Positions 16,065 to 25,164 of a DNA stretch of 55,656 bases are shown in pieces. Every line of letters begins with the position of its first letter. Positions within the stretch are counted from its first letter, which is position 1. Origin of the DNA: Micromonospora wenchangensis (GTDB lineage: Bacteria; Actinomycetota; Actinomycetes; Mycobacteriales; Micromonosporaceae); NCBI RefSeq assembly GCF_002210435.1, contig NZ_MZMV01000047.1:1-55656 (forward strand), written 5' to 3'. The position numbers were made by a program, and so were the translations under genes. The notes under the pieces were generated by a model, which saw only the letters and a list, made by a program, of their open reading frames with translations, was not told where the DNA came from and searched no databases.

Positions 16065-17594
16065 CTGCGCAGCCTCCTGGACGCTGCCGACCTCAGGGGC
16101 GGGATCGGTCTTGCCGACGTCCTGCATGGTCGCCTGGACGGCGGGGTTGATCACATCGGTGACCGGCTTGGGGTAGAAGCCGAGCAGCACGATCAGGGCG
16201 ATCAGCGGGGCGACCACGGCCTTCTCGCGCAGGGTGAGGTCGCGGTGCATCGCCTTGACCTCGGTCAACTCCGGGTTGAGCGTGCCCTGGGTGGTGCGCT
16301 GCACCATCCACAGCACGTACGCGGCGGCCAGGACGATGCCCAGCGTGGCGATCACCGCGACCGGCTTGTTCACCGTGAAGGTGCCGATCAGCACCAGGAA
16401 CTCGGATACGAACGGCGCGGTGCCGGGCAGCGCCAGCGAGGCCAGACCGGCGAAGAAGAGCACCCCGGCCAGCAGCGGGACCAGCTTGCCCGCCCCGCCG
16501 AAGTCGGAGATCAGCGACGATCCCCGGCGGGCGATGAGCATCCCGACGACCAGGAACAGCAGGCCGGTGGCGAGCCCGTGGTTGAGCATGTAGAGCACCG
16601 CGCCGGTGCCCGCCTGCGTGGTGAAGGCGAAGATGCCGACCCCGATGAACCCGAAGTGCGCGATCGAGGTGTACGACACCAGCCGCTTCAGGTCGGACTG
16701 GCCGACGGCCAGCAACGCGGCGTACAGGATGCCGATCAGGCCCAGCGCCAGCGCCCACGGGGCGAACCACTTCGACGCCTCCGGGAACAGCGGCAGGCAG
16801 TACCGCAGGATGCCGAACGTGCCGACCTTGTCCAGCACGCCGACCAGCAGCGCGGCGGCACCCGCCGGGGCGGCCCGACCGGCGTCCGGAAGCCAGGTGT
16901 GGAACGGGAAGAACGGCGCCTTGATCGCGAAGGCGAGGAAGAAGCCGAGGAACAGCCAGCGCTCGGTGCCGGTGGAGATGTCCACCTGGGTCAGCGCCTG
17001 CCAGTCGAAGGTCTTGCCGCCGACCACCCACAGGCCGATCACGGCGGCCAGCATGAACAGCCCGCCGACCAGCGAGTAGAGGAAGAACTTCACCGCCGCG
17101 TACTGCCGCTGGTGGCCGCCGTAGCTGCCGATCAGGAAGTACATCGGCACCAGCATGACCTCGAAGAACACGTAGAACAGGAAGACGTCGGCGGCGGCGA
17201 AGACGCCGATCATCGTGGATTCGAGGACGAGCAGCAGGGCGAAGTAGGCAGGCACCGACCGCTTCGAGGCGTCGGCGTCGTGCCAGGAGGCCAGGATCAC
17301 CAGCGGCACCAGCACCGCGATCAGCATCAGCATGACCAGCGCGATGCCGTCGACGGCGAAGGTGAAGTTGACGTCCCAGGTGGGGATCCACGGGTACGAC
17401 TCGCGGAACTGGAGCCGGTCACCGTCGGCGGAGAAGGAGACCCACATCACCACCGACAGCGCCAGCACCAGCAGCGACCAGCCGAACGCCACCTGCTTGG
17501 CCAGGTCGGGCCGGCGACGCGGCAGGAAGGCCACGACCAGGGCGCCGACCAGCGGTGCCACGGTCAGCACCGAGAGGAACGGGAAGTTGGACAT
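16062..17594 (-). CDS. nuoM: NADH-quinone oxidoreductase subunit M
   Basis: 510 residues from ATG 17594, an antiporter-like proton-pumping subunit of complex I with about 14 helices. Family landmarks are the FFVFFEVMLVPMYFLIG-like region around residue 120, the lysine-bearing AIKAPFFPFHTWLPDAG segment, and GQSDLKRLVSYTSIAHFGF. It lies 64 bases after nuoL and is followed by the shortened intergenic repeat and nuoN. The C-terminal tail (DVGKTDPAPEVGSVQEAAQ) is polar and variable. Confidence 0.96.
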   Translation of the reverse strand: MSNFPFLSVLTVAPLVGALVVAFLPRRRPDLAKQVAFGWSLLVLALSVVMWVSFSADGDRLQFRESYPWIPTWDVNFTFAVDGIALVMLMLIAVLVPLVILASWHDADASKRSVPAYFALLLVLESTMIGVFAAADVFLFYVFFEVMLVPMYFLIGSYGGHQRQYAAVKFFLYSLVGGLFMLAAVIGLWVVGGKTFDWQALTQVDISTGTERWLFLGFFLAFAIKAPFFPFHTWLPDAGRAAPAGAAALLVGVLDKVGTFGILRYCLPLFPEASKWFAPWALALGLIGILYAALLAVGQSDLKRLVSYTSIAHFGFIGVGIFAFTTQAGTGAVLYMLNHGLATGLLFLVVGMLIARRGSSLISDFGGAGKLVPLLAGVLFFAGLASLALPGTAPFVSEFLVLIGTFTVNKPVAVIATLGIVLAAAYVLWMVQRTTQGTLNPELTEVKAMHRDLTLREKAVVAPLIALIVLLGFYPKPVTDVINPAVQATMQDVGKTDPAPEVGSVQEAAQ

Positions 17595-17658
17595 TATGCG
17601 GCCTTACCTCCGTCGTGGATGCGGGGCCCGCCGGCGGGGGCGGTCGCATTGAGGTCGA

Positions 17659-19617
17659 TCACGCCAGCCACCCCGCCTGCACCGCCAGGAACGCCGCCAC
17701 CACGAGCAGCGCGCCGGTCAGGATCGAGGTGGCGTACGACCGGACGAAGCCGGTCTGCCACCGCCGGAGCCGACCCGAACCGCCCCCGACCCCGGCGGCC
17801 AGGCCGTTGACCAGCCCGTCGACGCCCCGGTTGTCGAGGAAGACCAGCGCCCGGGTGAGGAAGATGCCCGGCTTCTCGAAGACCACCTCGTTGAAGGCGT
17901 CCGTGTAGAGGTTGCGCCGGGCGGCGGTGACCAGCACCCCGGCGGGCTGCGGCGCGGTGGCCGTGCCGTTGCGGAACAGCGCCCAGGCCAGACCGGCGCC
18001 GAGCACCGTCACCACCAGCGACAGCGTGGTCAGCAGCCAGTGCGGCAGCACCGCCGCGTGCTCGGCGTGCTCGCCGCCCAGCCCGGCGGTGGCGGTCAGC
18101 CAGTCCGGTACGGAGGTGGCGAGCAGGAAACCGGCACCGACCGAGCCGATCGCCAGCAGGATCAGCGGGATGGTCATCAGCTTCGGCGACTCGTGCGGGT
18201 GCTCGATGTCCTCGGTCCACCGCTTCGGGCCGTGGAAGGTCAGCACGAACAACCGGGTCATGTAGAAGGCGGTCAGCCCCGCGCCGAGCAGCGCCGCCCC
18301 GCCGAACAGCCAGGCCGTCCAGCCCTCCCGCTCGAACGCGGCCACGATGATCGGCTCCTTGGAGAAGAAGCCGGAGAACGGGAACATGCCGATGATGGCG
18401 AGCCAGCCCATCATGAAGGTGATCCAGGTGATCTTCATGTACTTCGACAGCCCGCCGAAGCGGCGGATGTCCACCTGGTCGTTCATGCCGTGCATCACCG
18501 AGCCGGCACCGAGGAACATGTTGGCCTTGAAGAAGCCGTGCGCCAGCAGGTGCACGATGGCCAGCGCGTACGCCGCGCCGCCGAGGCCCACGCCGAGGAA
18601 CATGTAGCCGATCTGGCTGACCGTCGACCAGGCCAGCACCCGCTTGATGTCGTCCTTGGCCGCGCCGATGACGCAGCCCATCAGCAGGGTCAGCGCGCCG
18701 ACGCTGACCACCACGAGCTGGAGGGTCTCGTTGGCCGAGAAGATCGGGTTGGACCGGGCGATCAGGTAGACGCCCGCGGTGACCATGGTGGCGGCGTGGA
18801 TGAGCGCCGACACCGGGGTCGGGCCCTCCATCGCGTCCGGCAGCCACGCCTGGAGCGGGAACTGACCCGACTTGCCGGCCGCGCCGAGCAGCAGCAGCAG
18901 GCCCAGCACCAGCACCGTGCCGCTGGCCAGCCCGCCGACGGAGGAGAAGACCTCGTCGTACTGGGTGGTGCCGAGGGTGGCGAACAGGATGAAGATGCCG
19001 ATCGCCAGGCCGGCGTCGCCGACCCGGTTCATCAGGAACGCCTTCTTACCGGCGGTGGCCGCGCTCGGCCGCCCGTACCAGAAGGAGATCAGCAGGTACG
19101 ACGCCAGACCGACGCCCTCCCAGCCGAAGTAGAGCATCACGTAGTTGTTGCCGAGCACCAGCAGCAGCATCGCGGCGACGAATAGGTTGAAGTACGCGAA
19201 GAACCGTCGCCGGCCCTCGTCGTGCGCCATGTACTCGACCGCGTAGAGGTGGATCAGGAAGCCCACCCCGGTGATCAGCAGGACGAAGACCGCGGCCAGC
19301 GGGTCGAAGAGCAGACCGAAGTCCACCCGCAGGTCGCCGACCGTGATGAAGTCCCAGAGGCTCAGCTCGACGGACTTGTTCTCCAGCCCGCGCAGCTGGA
19401 AGAACGAGGTGAGCCCCAGCACGAACGCGGCGCCGATCGCGGCCACGCCCAGCCAGTGCCCCCAGCGGTCGGCCCGCCGGCCGAGCAGCAGCAGGATCGC
19501 CGCGCTGGCCAACGGGATCGCCACCAGCAGCCAGACGCTGCTCAGCAGGCCGTCCGCCGCCGCGTAGGTGACGGTGCCGGCCGGCTCTGCCTGGGCGTAC
19601 GTCAGAATCTCATCCAC
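17659..19617 (-). CDS. nuoL: NADH-quinone oxidoreductase subunit L
   Basis: 652 residues from GTG 19617. The largest antiporter-like subunit of complex I, at the far end of the membrane arm. Recognisable segments are GWEGVGLASYLLISFWY, AGKSGQFPLQAWLPDAMEGPTPVSA (in part), GAAKDDIKRVLAWSTVSQIGYM and the long C-terminal lateral helix region. Twelve bases separate it from nuoK. The 64-base gap to nuoM contains a short CCCGCCGGCGGG palindrome but no repeat element. Confidence 0.96.
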   Translation of the reverse strand: MDEILTYAQAEPAGTVTYAAADGLLSSVWLLVAIPLASAAILLLLGRRADRWGHWLGVAAIGAAFVLGLTSFFQLRGLENKSVELSLWDFITVGDLRVDFGLLFDPLAAVFVLLITGVGFLIHLYAVEYMAHDEGRRRFFAYFNLFVAAMLLLVLGNNYVMLYFGWEGVGLASYLLISFWYGRPSAATAGKKAFLMNRVGDAGLAIGIFILFATLGTTQYDEVFSSVGGLASGTVLVLGLLLLLGAAGKSGQFPLQAWLPDAMEGPTPVSALIHAATMVTAGVYLIARSNPIFSANETLQLVVVSVGALTLLMGCVIGAAKDDIKRVLAWSTVSQIGYMFLGVGLGGAAYALAIVHLLAHGFFKANMFLGAGSVMHGMNDQVDIRRFGGLSKYMKITWITFMMGWLAIIGMFPFSGFFSKEPIIVAAFEREGWTAWLFGGAALLGAGLTAFYMTRLFVLTFHGPKRWTEDIEHPHESPKLMTIPLILLAIGSVGAGFLLATSVPDWLTATAGLGGEHAEHAAVLPHWLLTTLSLVVTVLGAGLAWALFRNGTATAPQPAGVLVTAARRNLYTDAFNEVVFEKPGIFLTRALVFLDNRGVDGLVNGLAAGVGGGSGRLRRWQTGFVRSYATSILTGALLVVAAFLAVQAGWLA

Positions 19618-19629
19618 CGCAGGGCCCCT

Positions 19630-19929
19630 TTAGTACTTCAGCAGGTTGGCGTCGTCGACGCTCGCGGAGCGCCGGGTCCGGAAGATCGACATGATGATCG
19701 CGAGCCCGACCACGACCTCGGCCGCCGCCACCACCATCACGAAGAACGCCATGATCTGTCCGTTGAGGTCACCGTTGATCCGGCTGAAGGTGACCAGCGT
19801 CAGGTTGGCCGCGTTGAGCATCAGCTCGACGCACATGAACAGCACGATCGCGTTACGCCGCACCAGCACGCCGACCGCGCCGACGGTGAACAGCACCGCG
19901 GCCAGGATCAGGTAGTAGTCGGGGGTCAC
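19630..19929 (-). CDS. nuoK: NADH-quinone oxidoreductase subunit K
   Basis: 99 residues, three membrane helices, GTG start at 19929. The conserved membrane glutamates are in FMCVELMLNAANL and VVAAAEVVVGLAI. This is the small membrane subunit of complex I that continues the proton path between NuoJ and NuoN. A full-length intergenic repeat lies just upstream, after nuoJ. Confidence 0.96.
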   Translation of the reverse strand: MTPDYYLILAAVLFTVGAVGVLVRRNAIVLFMCVELMLNAANLTLVTFSRINGDLNGQIMAFFVMVVAAAEVVVGLAIIMSIFRTRRSASVDDANLLKY

Positions 19930-19937
19930 CGGACCGA

Positions 19938-19987
19938 CCTTTCGTTCGCGACTGCGGGGCTCCGCTTCGCTGCACTCCTCGCGCTCA
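19938..19987 (-). repeat. Intergenic nuo repeat, full copy after nuoJ
   Basis: A 50-bp element that begins with the nuoJ TGA (minus strand) and ends nine bases before the nuoK start. Its core GCGAGGAGTGCAGCGAAGCG is identical to the copy after nuoD; across 50 bp the two differ at one base. Confidence 0.93.
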
Positions 19988-20755
19988 CCGTTCCGTCCCC
20001 TTCAGGGTGGTTTCCTCGGCGGTCAGCTCCCGCTGCGGCAGGATCGCCGGGGTGCTGCGGTCGGTCAGCCGGCCGTCGGGCAGCCGGGCCGGGGTGGCCA
20101 CCGAGGAGGAGGTGGCGAAGACGCCCGGACCGGGCTTCGGGCCCGGGTAGTTGCCGGGGCGGAACCGGGCCTTCATCGTGGCGACCTGGTCCATCTTGTC
20201 TTCCTTGCGCCGCTCGATGTGCGCCAGCACCATCGCCCCGATCGCCGCCGTGATCAGCAGCGCGGAGGTCAACTCGAAGGCGAGGACGTACTTGGTGAAC
20301 AGCAGCCGGGCGATGCCCTGCACGTTGCCCTCCGCGTTGGCCTGGTCCAGGCCGACCGCGGTGACCCCGTTCAGCGCCCGGTACAGGCCGGTGCCGACCA
20401 GCCCGGCGAAGCCGAGCCCGAGCACCACGGCGGCGACCCGCTGGCCGCGCAGCGTCTCGATCAGCGAGTCGGAGGCGTCCCGGCCGACCAGCATCAGCAC
20501 GAACAGGAACAGCATCATGATCGCGCCGGTGTAGACGATGATCTGCACCATGCCGATGAACGGCCCGGCCTGGAGCACGTAGAACACGCCCAGGCAGAGC
20601 ATGGTGAGCACCAGGAACAGCGCCGAGTGCACGGCGTTGCGCGCCCAGACCATGCCGATCGCGCCGATCAGCGCCAGCGGGGCGAGGATCCAGAAGGTGA
20701 CCTCCTCACCCCCGGACACCTGGCCCGCCGCGGCGAGCACCGTGGACGTGTTCAT
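19985..20755 (-). CDS. nuoJ: NADH-quinone oxidoreductase subunit J
   Basis: 256 residues from ATG 20755, overlapping nuoI by four bases. Five membrane helices occupy the first ~170 residues, including MVQIIVYTGAIMMLFLFVLML with the conserved membrane tyrosine and the pi-bulge helix. The last ~85 residues form a polar, proline-rich cytoplasmic tail that E. coli NuoJ lacks; such tails are common in actinobacteria. The 50-bp repeat begins at its stop codon. Confidence 0.95.
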   Translation of the reverse strand: MNTSTVLAAAGQVSGGEEVTFWILAPLALIGAIGMVWARNAVHSALFLVLTMLCLGVFYVLQAGPFIGMVQIIVYTGAIMMLFLFVLMLVGRDASDSLIETLRGQRVAAVVLGLGFAGLVGTGLYRALNGVTAVGLDQANAEGNVQGIARLLFTKYVLAFELTSALLITAAIGAMVLAHIERRKEDKMDQVATMKARFRPGNYPGPKPGPGVFATSSSVATPARLPDGRLTDRSTPAILPQRELTAEETTLKGTER

Positions 20756-21390
20756 GCTCCGGCTCCCTTGCCCGCCGCCCGCTGGGCCGCCTGCTCGGCA
20801 CCCGGGAAGGTCACCCCGGGGTGCTCCTCGACCTGGTAGCGGCCGGGCCCCATCGGCGACTGCTCGGCACCGGCCGAGGTGCCCGGGTTGGTCAGCGCGC
20901 CGACGTAGTAGTCCTTCTCGCTGTCACCGAGCCGCATCGGGTGCGGCGGCTGCTCCATGCCTTCGAGCAGCGGAGCGAGCAACTGCTCCTTGGTGAAGAT
21001 CAGGTCCTGCCGGTTGTCCCGGGCCAGCTCGTACTCGTTGCTCATGGTCAGCGAACGGGTCGGGCAGGCCTCGATGCAGAGCCCGCAGAAGATGCACCGG
21101 GCGTAGTTGATCTGGTAGACGCTGGCGTACCGCTCACCCGGCGAGAACCGCTGCTCGTCGGTGTTGTCGCCACCCTCGACGTAGATCGCGTCCGCCGGGC
21201 AGGCCCAGGCGCACAGCTCGCAGCCGATGCACTTCTCCAGGCCGTCCGGGTGCCGGTTGAGGATGTGCCGCCCGTGGTAGCGCGGCGCCGAAACCGGCGG
21301 CTTGAACGGGTAGTCGGTGGTGACGACCTTCCTGAACATGTGCGAGAAGGTGACCCCGAAGCCCTTGAACGTTCCGGTGATCGCGCCCAC
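20752..21390 (-). CDS. nuoI: NADH-quinone oxidoreductase subunit I
   Basis: 212 residues from GTG 21390. Two ferredoxin-like 4Fe-4S motifs, CIGCELCAWACP and CIFCGLCIEACP, carry clusters N6a and N6b, which pass electrons from NuoG toward N2 in NuoB. A short C-terminal extension (about 50 residues, ending AEQAAQRAAGKGAGA) is low complexity. It lies one base after the nuoH stop and overlaps nuoJ. Confidence 0.97.
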   Translation of the reverse strand: MGAITGTFKGFGVTFSHMFRKVVTTDYPFKPPVSAPRYHGRHILNRHPDGLEKCIGCELCAWACPADAIYVEGGDNTDEQRFSPGERYASVYQINYARCIFCGLCIEACPTRSLTMSNEYELARDNRQDLIFTKEQLLAPLLEGMEQPPHPMRLGDSEKDYYVGALTNPGTSAGAEQSPMGPGRYQVEEHPGVTFPGAEQAAQRAAGKGAGA

Positions 21391-21391
21391 G

Positions 21392-22741
21392 TCACACCTC
21401 CCTGGAGTCCGAGCCGGTGGCGATGTTGGCCGGCTCCCGCTCGGCGACCACGCGCTTGGTGCGCGGGCTCGGTGGTACCTGTAGATCCAGCGGGGGCAGC
21501 GGGAAGCTGCCGTACGGCCGGTTGTCGGCCTGTTCCTGCGGGGTCGGCTTCGGGGCCGGCTTGCGGCTCGGCCACAGCAGCGTCGCCAGCAGCAGCACGC
21601 CCGCGCCGATGGCGGTGGCGAGCAGCCGGTCCCGCGACTGCCAGTCCTCGATGGAGCGCAGCCCGGAAAGGACGAGGATCCAGACCAGGTTGATCGGCAG
21701 CAGCACCTTCCAGCCGAAGCGCATGAACTGGTCGTAGCGCAGCCGGGGCAGGGTGCCCCGGAGCCAGACGAAGACGAAGACCAGCATCAGCACCTTGCCG
21801 AAGAACCAGAGCATCGGCCACCAGCCGGTGTTGGCGTCGCCCCACAGGGTGATCGGCCAGGGGGCCCGCCAGCCGCCGAGGAACAGCGTCGTGGTCACCG
21901 CGGACATGGTCACCATGGCGACGTACTCGGAGAGCATGAACAGCGCGAACTTCAGCGAGCTGTACTCGGTCATGAAGCCGGCGACCAGCTCCGACTCCGC
22001 CTCGGGCAGGTCGAACGGCGCCCGGTTGGTCTCACCCACGGTGGCGATGAAGAAGATGATGAAGCTGGGCAGCAGCAGGATCGCGTACCAGCCCGGTGCC
22101 GGGATCTCGACGCCGCCGATGGTGAGCCGGGTGGCGTCCCCCTGGGCGGCGACGATCCCGCTGGTGGACATGGTGCCGGCGGTCATGAACACCGCCACGA
22201 TGCTCAGCCCCATCGCGACCTCGTACGAGATCATCTGGGCGCTGGAGCGCAGGCCACCGAGCAGCGGGTACGTCGAGCCGGAGGCCCAGCCGCCGAGCAC
22301 GATGCCGTAGACGGCCAGCGACGAGCAGGCCAGCAGCACCAGCACCGCCACCGGCACGTCGGTGACCTGCAACGGGGTCCGGTGGCCGAAGATGCTCACC
22401 ATCGGGCCGAACGGGATCACCGACAGCGCGGTGACCGCGCAGACCACCGAGATGACCGGGGCGAAGAAGTAGACCACCTTGTCGGCGGCCTTGGGGAGGA
22501 TGTCCTCCTTGAAGGCCATCTTGAGGCCGTCGGCGAGGGTCTGCAGCAGGCCGAACGGGCCGACCTGGTTGGGGCCGGGCCGGACCTGCATGTAGCCGAC
22601 GACCCGCCGCTCGAACCAGACGCCGAGCAGGGTGGCGAGCAGACCGAAGACGAAGGCGAAGACGATCTTGATCAGGACCAGCCACCACGGGTCCCTGCCG
22701 AAGTCCGCAAGTGTCGGGTCCTGCGCCAGGAGGGTGTTCAC
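21392..22741 (-). CDS. nuoH: NADH-quinone oxidoreductase subunit H
   Basis: 449 residues from GTG 22741, overlapping nuoG. Eight or nine membrane helices. The quinone-site signatures FERRVVGYMQVRPGPNQVGP and VGETNRAPFDLPEAESELVAG are intact. NuoH forms the quinone chamber floor together with NuoB and NuoD. The C-terminal ~70 residues are a polar, proline-rich cytoplasmic tail (KPAPKPTPQEQADNRPYG) absent from E. coli. Confidence 0.97.
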   Translation of the reverse strand: MNTLLAQDPTLADFGRDPWWLVLIKIVFAFVFGLLATLLGVWFERRVVGYMQVRPGPNQVGPFGLLQTLADGLKMAFKEDILPKAADKVVYFFAPVISVVCAVTALSVIPFGPMVSIFGHRTPLQVTDVPVAVLVLLACSSLAVYGIVLGGWASGSTYPLLGGLRSSAQMISYEVAMGLSIVAVFMTAGTMSTSGIVAAQGDATRLTIGGVEIPAPGWYAILLLPSFIIFFIATVGETNRAPFDLPEAESELVAGFMTEYSSLKFALFMLSEYVAMVTMSAVTTTLFLGGWRAPWPITLWGDANTGWWPMLWFFGKVLMLVFVFVWLRGTLPRLRYDQFMRFGWKVLLPINLVWILVLSGLRSIEDWQSRDRLLATAIGAGVLLLATLLWPSRKPAPKPTPQEQADNRPYGSFPLPPLDLQVPPSPRTKRVVAEREPANIATGSDSREV

Positions 22742-25164
22742 TGTGCACCTCCGGAGATCCGTACCACCGTGCCGGACGCGACGCCGAGGCTGCGCCGTAC
22801 GGTCGAACCGGGCGAGTTGGTCGGCAGCCAGACGACGCCGTCGGGCATCTCGGTGATGGCCGCCGGCAGGGTGACCGCACCCCGGTCGGTGCCCACCGTG
22901 ACCGGGTCGCCGTCGGCCACGCCGAGCGTCTCGGCGGTGCCCTTGCCCAGCCGGACCACCGGCGGGCGGGCGGTGCCGGCGAGGTGCTCGTCGCCGTCGG
23001 TGAGGCTGCCCAGGTCGATGAGCTGGTGCCAGGTCGCCAGCACCGCCTCGCCCGCACCCGGCTGGGGCACGGTCGCCGGGGCGACCGACGGGCTGACCGG
23101 CCGGTCCGCCCGGGTCGGCGGCAGCGCGCCCAGCTCCCGGCGGATGCTCGACACGTCGCCGGTGCCGAGCCGGACGTCGAGCTGTGCGGCGATCGCGTCC
23201 AGCACCCGGGCGTCGGTCATCGCGGCCGTGTGCAGCACCGCCTCGAAGGTGCGCAGCCGGCCCTCCCAGTCGAGGAAGCTGCCGGCCTTCTCGACCACCG
23301 GGGCCACCGGCAGCACCACGTCGGCCCGGCGGGCCACCGCCGAGTTACGCAGCTCCAGGCTGACCAGGAAGGGCACCGCGTCGAGCGCCTGCTCGGCCAG
23401 CCTCGGGTCGGCCAGGTCGGCCGGGTCCACGCCGGCCACCACCAGGGCGCCGAGCTGGCCGTTCGCGGCGGCGGCCAGGATCTGGTCGGTGTCCCGACCG
23501 GCCTGGCTGGGGATCACCCCGGCCGGGATGTCCCACGCCTCACCCAGTTCGGCACGGGCCGACGGCTCGGTCACCGGACGTCCACCGGGCAGCAGGTTGG
23601 GCAGGCAGCCCGCGTCGACCGCACCCCGGTCGCCCGCGCGCCGCGGCACCCAGGCCAGCTTCGCACCGGTACGCCTGGCGACGTCCGCGGCGGCGGAGAG
23701 GCCACCGGGCACGCCGGCCAGCCGCTCGCCGACGAACAGGATCGCGCCCTCGGCGCTCAGCGCCTCGGCCACCGTGTCGTGCTCGGCGAGCACGCTCGCC
23801 TCCTCGCCCGGCACCACCCGGGCCAGCTTGGCCCCGAGCTTCTCCAGGCCCCGGGTGGCGAACGGGGCGATCGCGTAGACCGTCAGCTTCTTCTTCAGGT
23901 ACGCCTTGCGCAGCCGCAGGAAGAGGATCGGGCACTCCTCCTCCGGCTCCAGCCCGACCAGCACCACCGTGGACGCCTTCTCCACGTCGGCGTAGGTCAC
24001 GTCGGTGACCCCGGCGACGGTGCTGGCCAGGAAGTCGGACTCCTCGCGGGAGACCGGCCGGGCCCGGAAGTCGATGTCGTTGGTGTTCAGGGCGACCCGG
24101 GCGAACTTCGCGTACGCGTAGGCGTCCTCGACGGTCAGCCGGCCGCCGGTCAGCACCGCCGTGCCGCGACCCTCGTCGCGGGCGGCCCGCAGCCCGTCGG
24201 CGGCCCGGGTCAGCGCCTCGCTCCAGGACGCCTCCCGCAGCTCACCGGACTTCTCGTCGCGGACCAGCGGGGTGGTGAGCCGGTCGAAGGCGCGGGTGTA
24301 CTGGAAGCCCCACCGCCCCTTGTCGCAGTTCCACTCCTCGTTGACCTGCGGGTCGTCCCCGGCGAGGCGGCGCAGCACCTTGCCCCGCCGCCAGTCGGTG
24401 CGCTGCGCGCAGCCGGCCGAGCAGTGCTCGCAGACGCTCGGGCTGGAGACCAGGTCGAACGGGCGGGCCCGGAACCGGTACTGCGCCCCGGTGAGCGCAC
24501 CGACCGGGCAGATCTGCACGGTGTTGCCGGAGAAGTACGAGTTGAACGGGACGTCGCCGGAGTCGCCCTCCGCGCCGTACGCGTCGTCCCGGTAGATGTT
24601 GATCTCCTCGGCGGACGACCGGCCCATCAGGTCGATGAACTTGTCGCCGGCGATCTCCTCGGAGAACCGGGTGCAGCGCTGGCAGAGCACGCAGCGCTCC
24701 CGGTCGAGCAGCACCTGGGTGCTGATCTCCATCGGCTTCTCGTACTCCCGCTTGTGCTCGTGGAAGCGGGAGTCGGTGCGGCCGGTGGACATCGCCTGGT
24801 TCTGCAGCGGGCACTCACCACCCTTGTCACACATCGGGCAGTCCAGCGGGTGGTTGACCAGCAGCAGCTCCATCACCCCCTCCTGCGCCTTCTTGGCGAC
24901 CGGGGAGGTGAGCTGGGTGCGGACCACCATGCCCTCGGCGACGGTCTGGGTGCAGGAGGCGACCGGCTTACGCTGCCCCTCCACCTCGACCAGACACTGC
25001 CGGCAGGCGCCGGCCGGGGCCAGCAGCGGGTGGTCGCAGAACCGGGGGATCTCGGTGCCCAGCTGCTCGGCGACCCGGATCAGCAGCGCCCCCTTGGGGG
25101 CGGTGACCTCGACGCCGTCGATGGTGAGCGTTACGGTCTCGGCGGCCTTCGCCACGTCAGTCAT
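22738..25164 (-). CDS. nuoG: NADH-quinone oxidoreductase subunit G
   Basis: 808 residues from ATG 25164. The N-terminal 2Fe-2S domain (CRQCLVEVEGQ), the His-Cys3 4Fe-4S site (HPLDCPMCDKGGECPLQ) and the ferredoxin-like site (CVLCQRCTRFSEE) carry N1b, N5 and N4. An extra CxxCxxxC set (CEHCSAGC) with a distant Cys (EEWNCDKGRW) indicates the off-pathway N7 cluster found in only some bacteria. The remainder is a molybdopterin-oxidoreductase-like domain that no longer binds molybdenum. It overlaps nuoF and nuoH. Confidence 0.97.
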   Translation of the reverse strand: MTDVAKAAETVTLTIDGVEVTAPKGALLIRVAEQLGTEIPRFCDHPLLAPAGACRQCLVEVEGQRKPVASCTQTVAEGMVVRTQLTSPVAKKAQEGVMELLLVNHPLDCPMCDKGGECPLQNQAMSTGRTDSRFHEHKREYEKPMEISTQVLLDRERCVLCQRCTRFSEEIAGDKFIDLMGRSSAEEINIYRDDAYGAEGDSGDVPFNSYFSGNTVQICPVGALTGAQYRFRARPFDLVSSPSVCEHCSAGCAQRTDWRRGKVLRRLAGDDPQVNEEWNCDKGRWGFQYTRAFDRLTTPLVRDEKSGELREASWSEALTRAADGLRAARDEGRGTAVLTGGRLTVEDAYAYAKFARVALNTNDIDFRARPVSREESDFLASTVAGVTDVTYADVEKASTVVLVGLEPEEECPILFLRLRKAYLKKKLTVYAIAPFATRGLEKLGAKLARVVPGEEASVLAEHDTVAEALSAEGAILFVGERLAGVPGGLSAAADVARRTGAKLAWVPRRAGDRGAVDAGCLPNLLPGGRPVTEPSARAELGEAWDIPAGVIPSQAGRDTDQILAAAANGQLGALVVAGVDPADLADPRLAEQALDAVPFLVSLELRNSAVARRADVVLPVAPVVEKAGSFLDWEGRLRTFEAVLHTAAMTDARVLDAIAAQLDVRLGTGDVSSIRRELGALPPTRADRPVSPSVAPATVPQPGAGEAVLATWHQLIDLGSLTDGDEHLAGTARPPVVRLGKGTAETLGVADGDPVTVGTDRGAVTLPAAITEMPDGVVWLPTNSPGSTVRRSLGVASGTVVRISGGAQ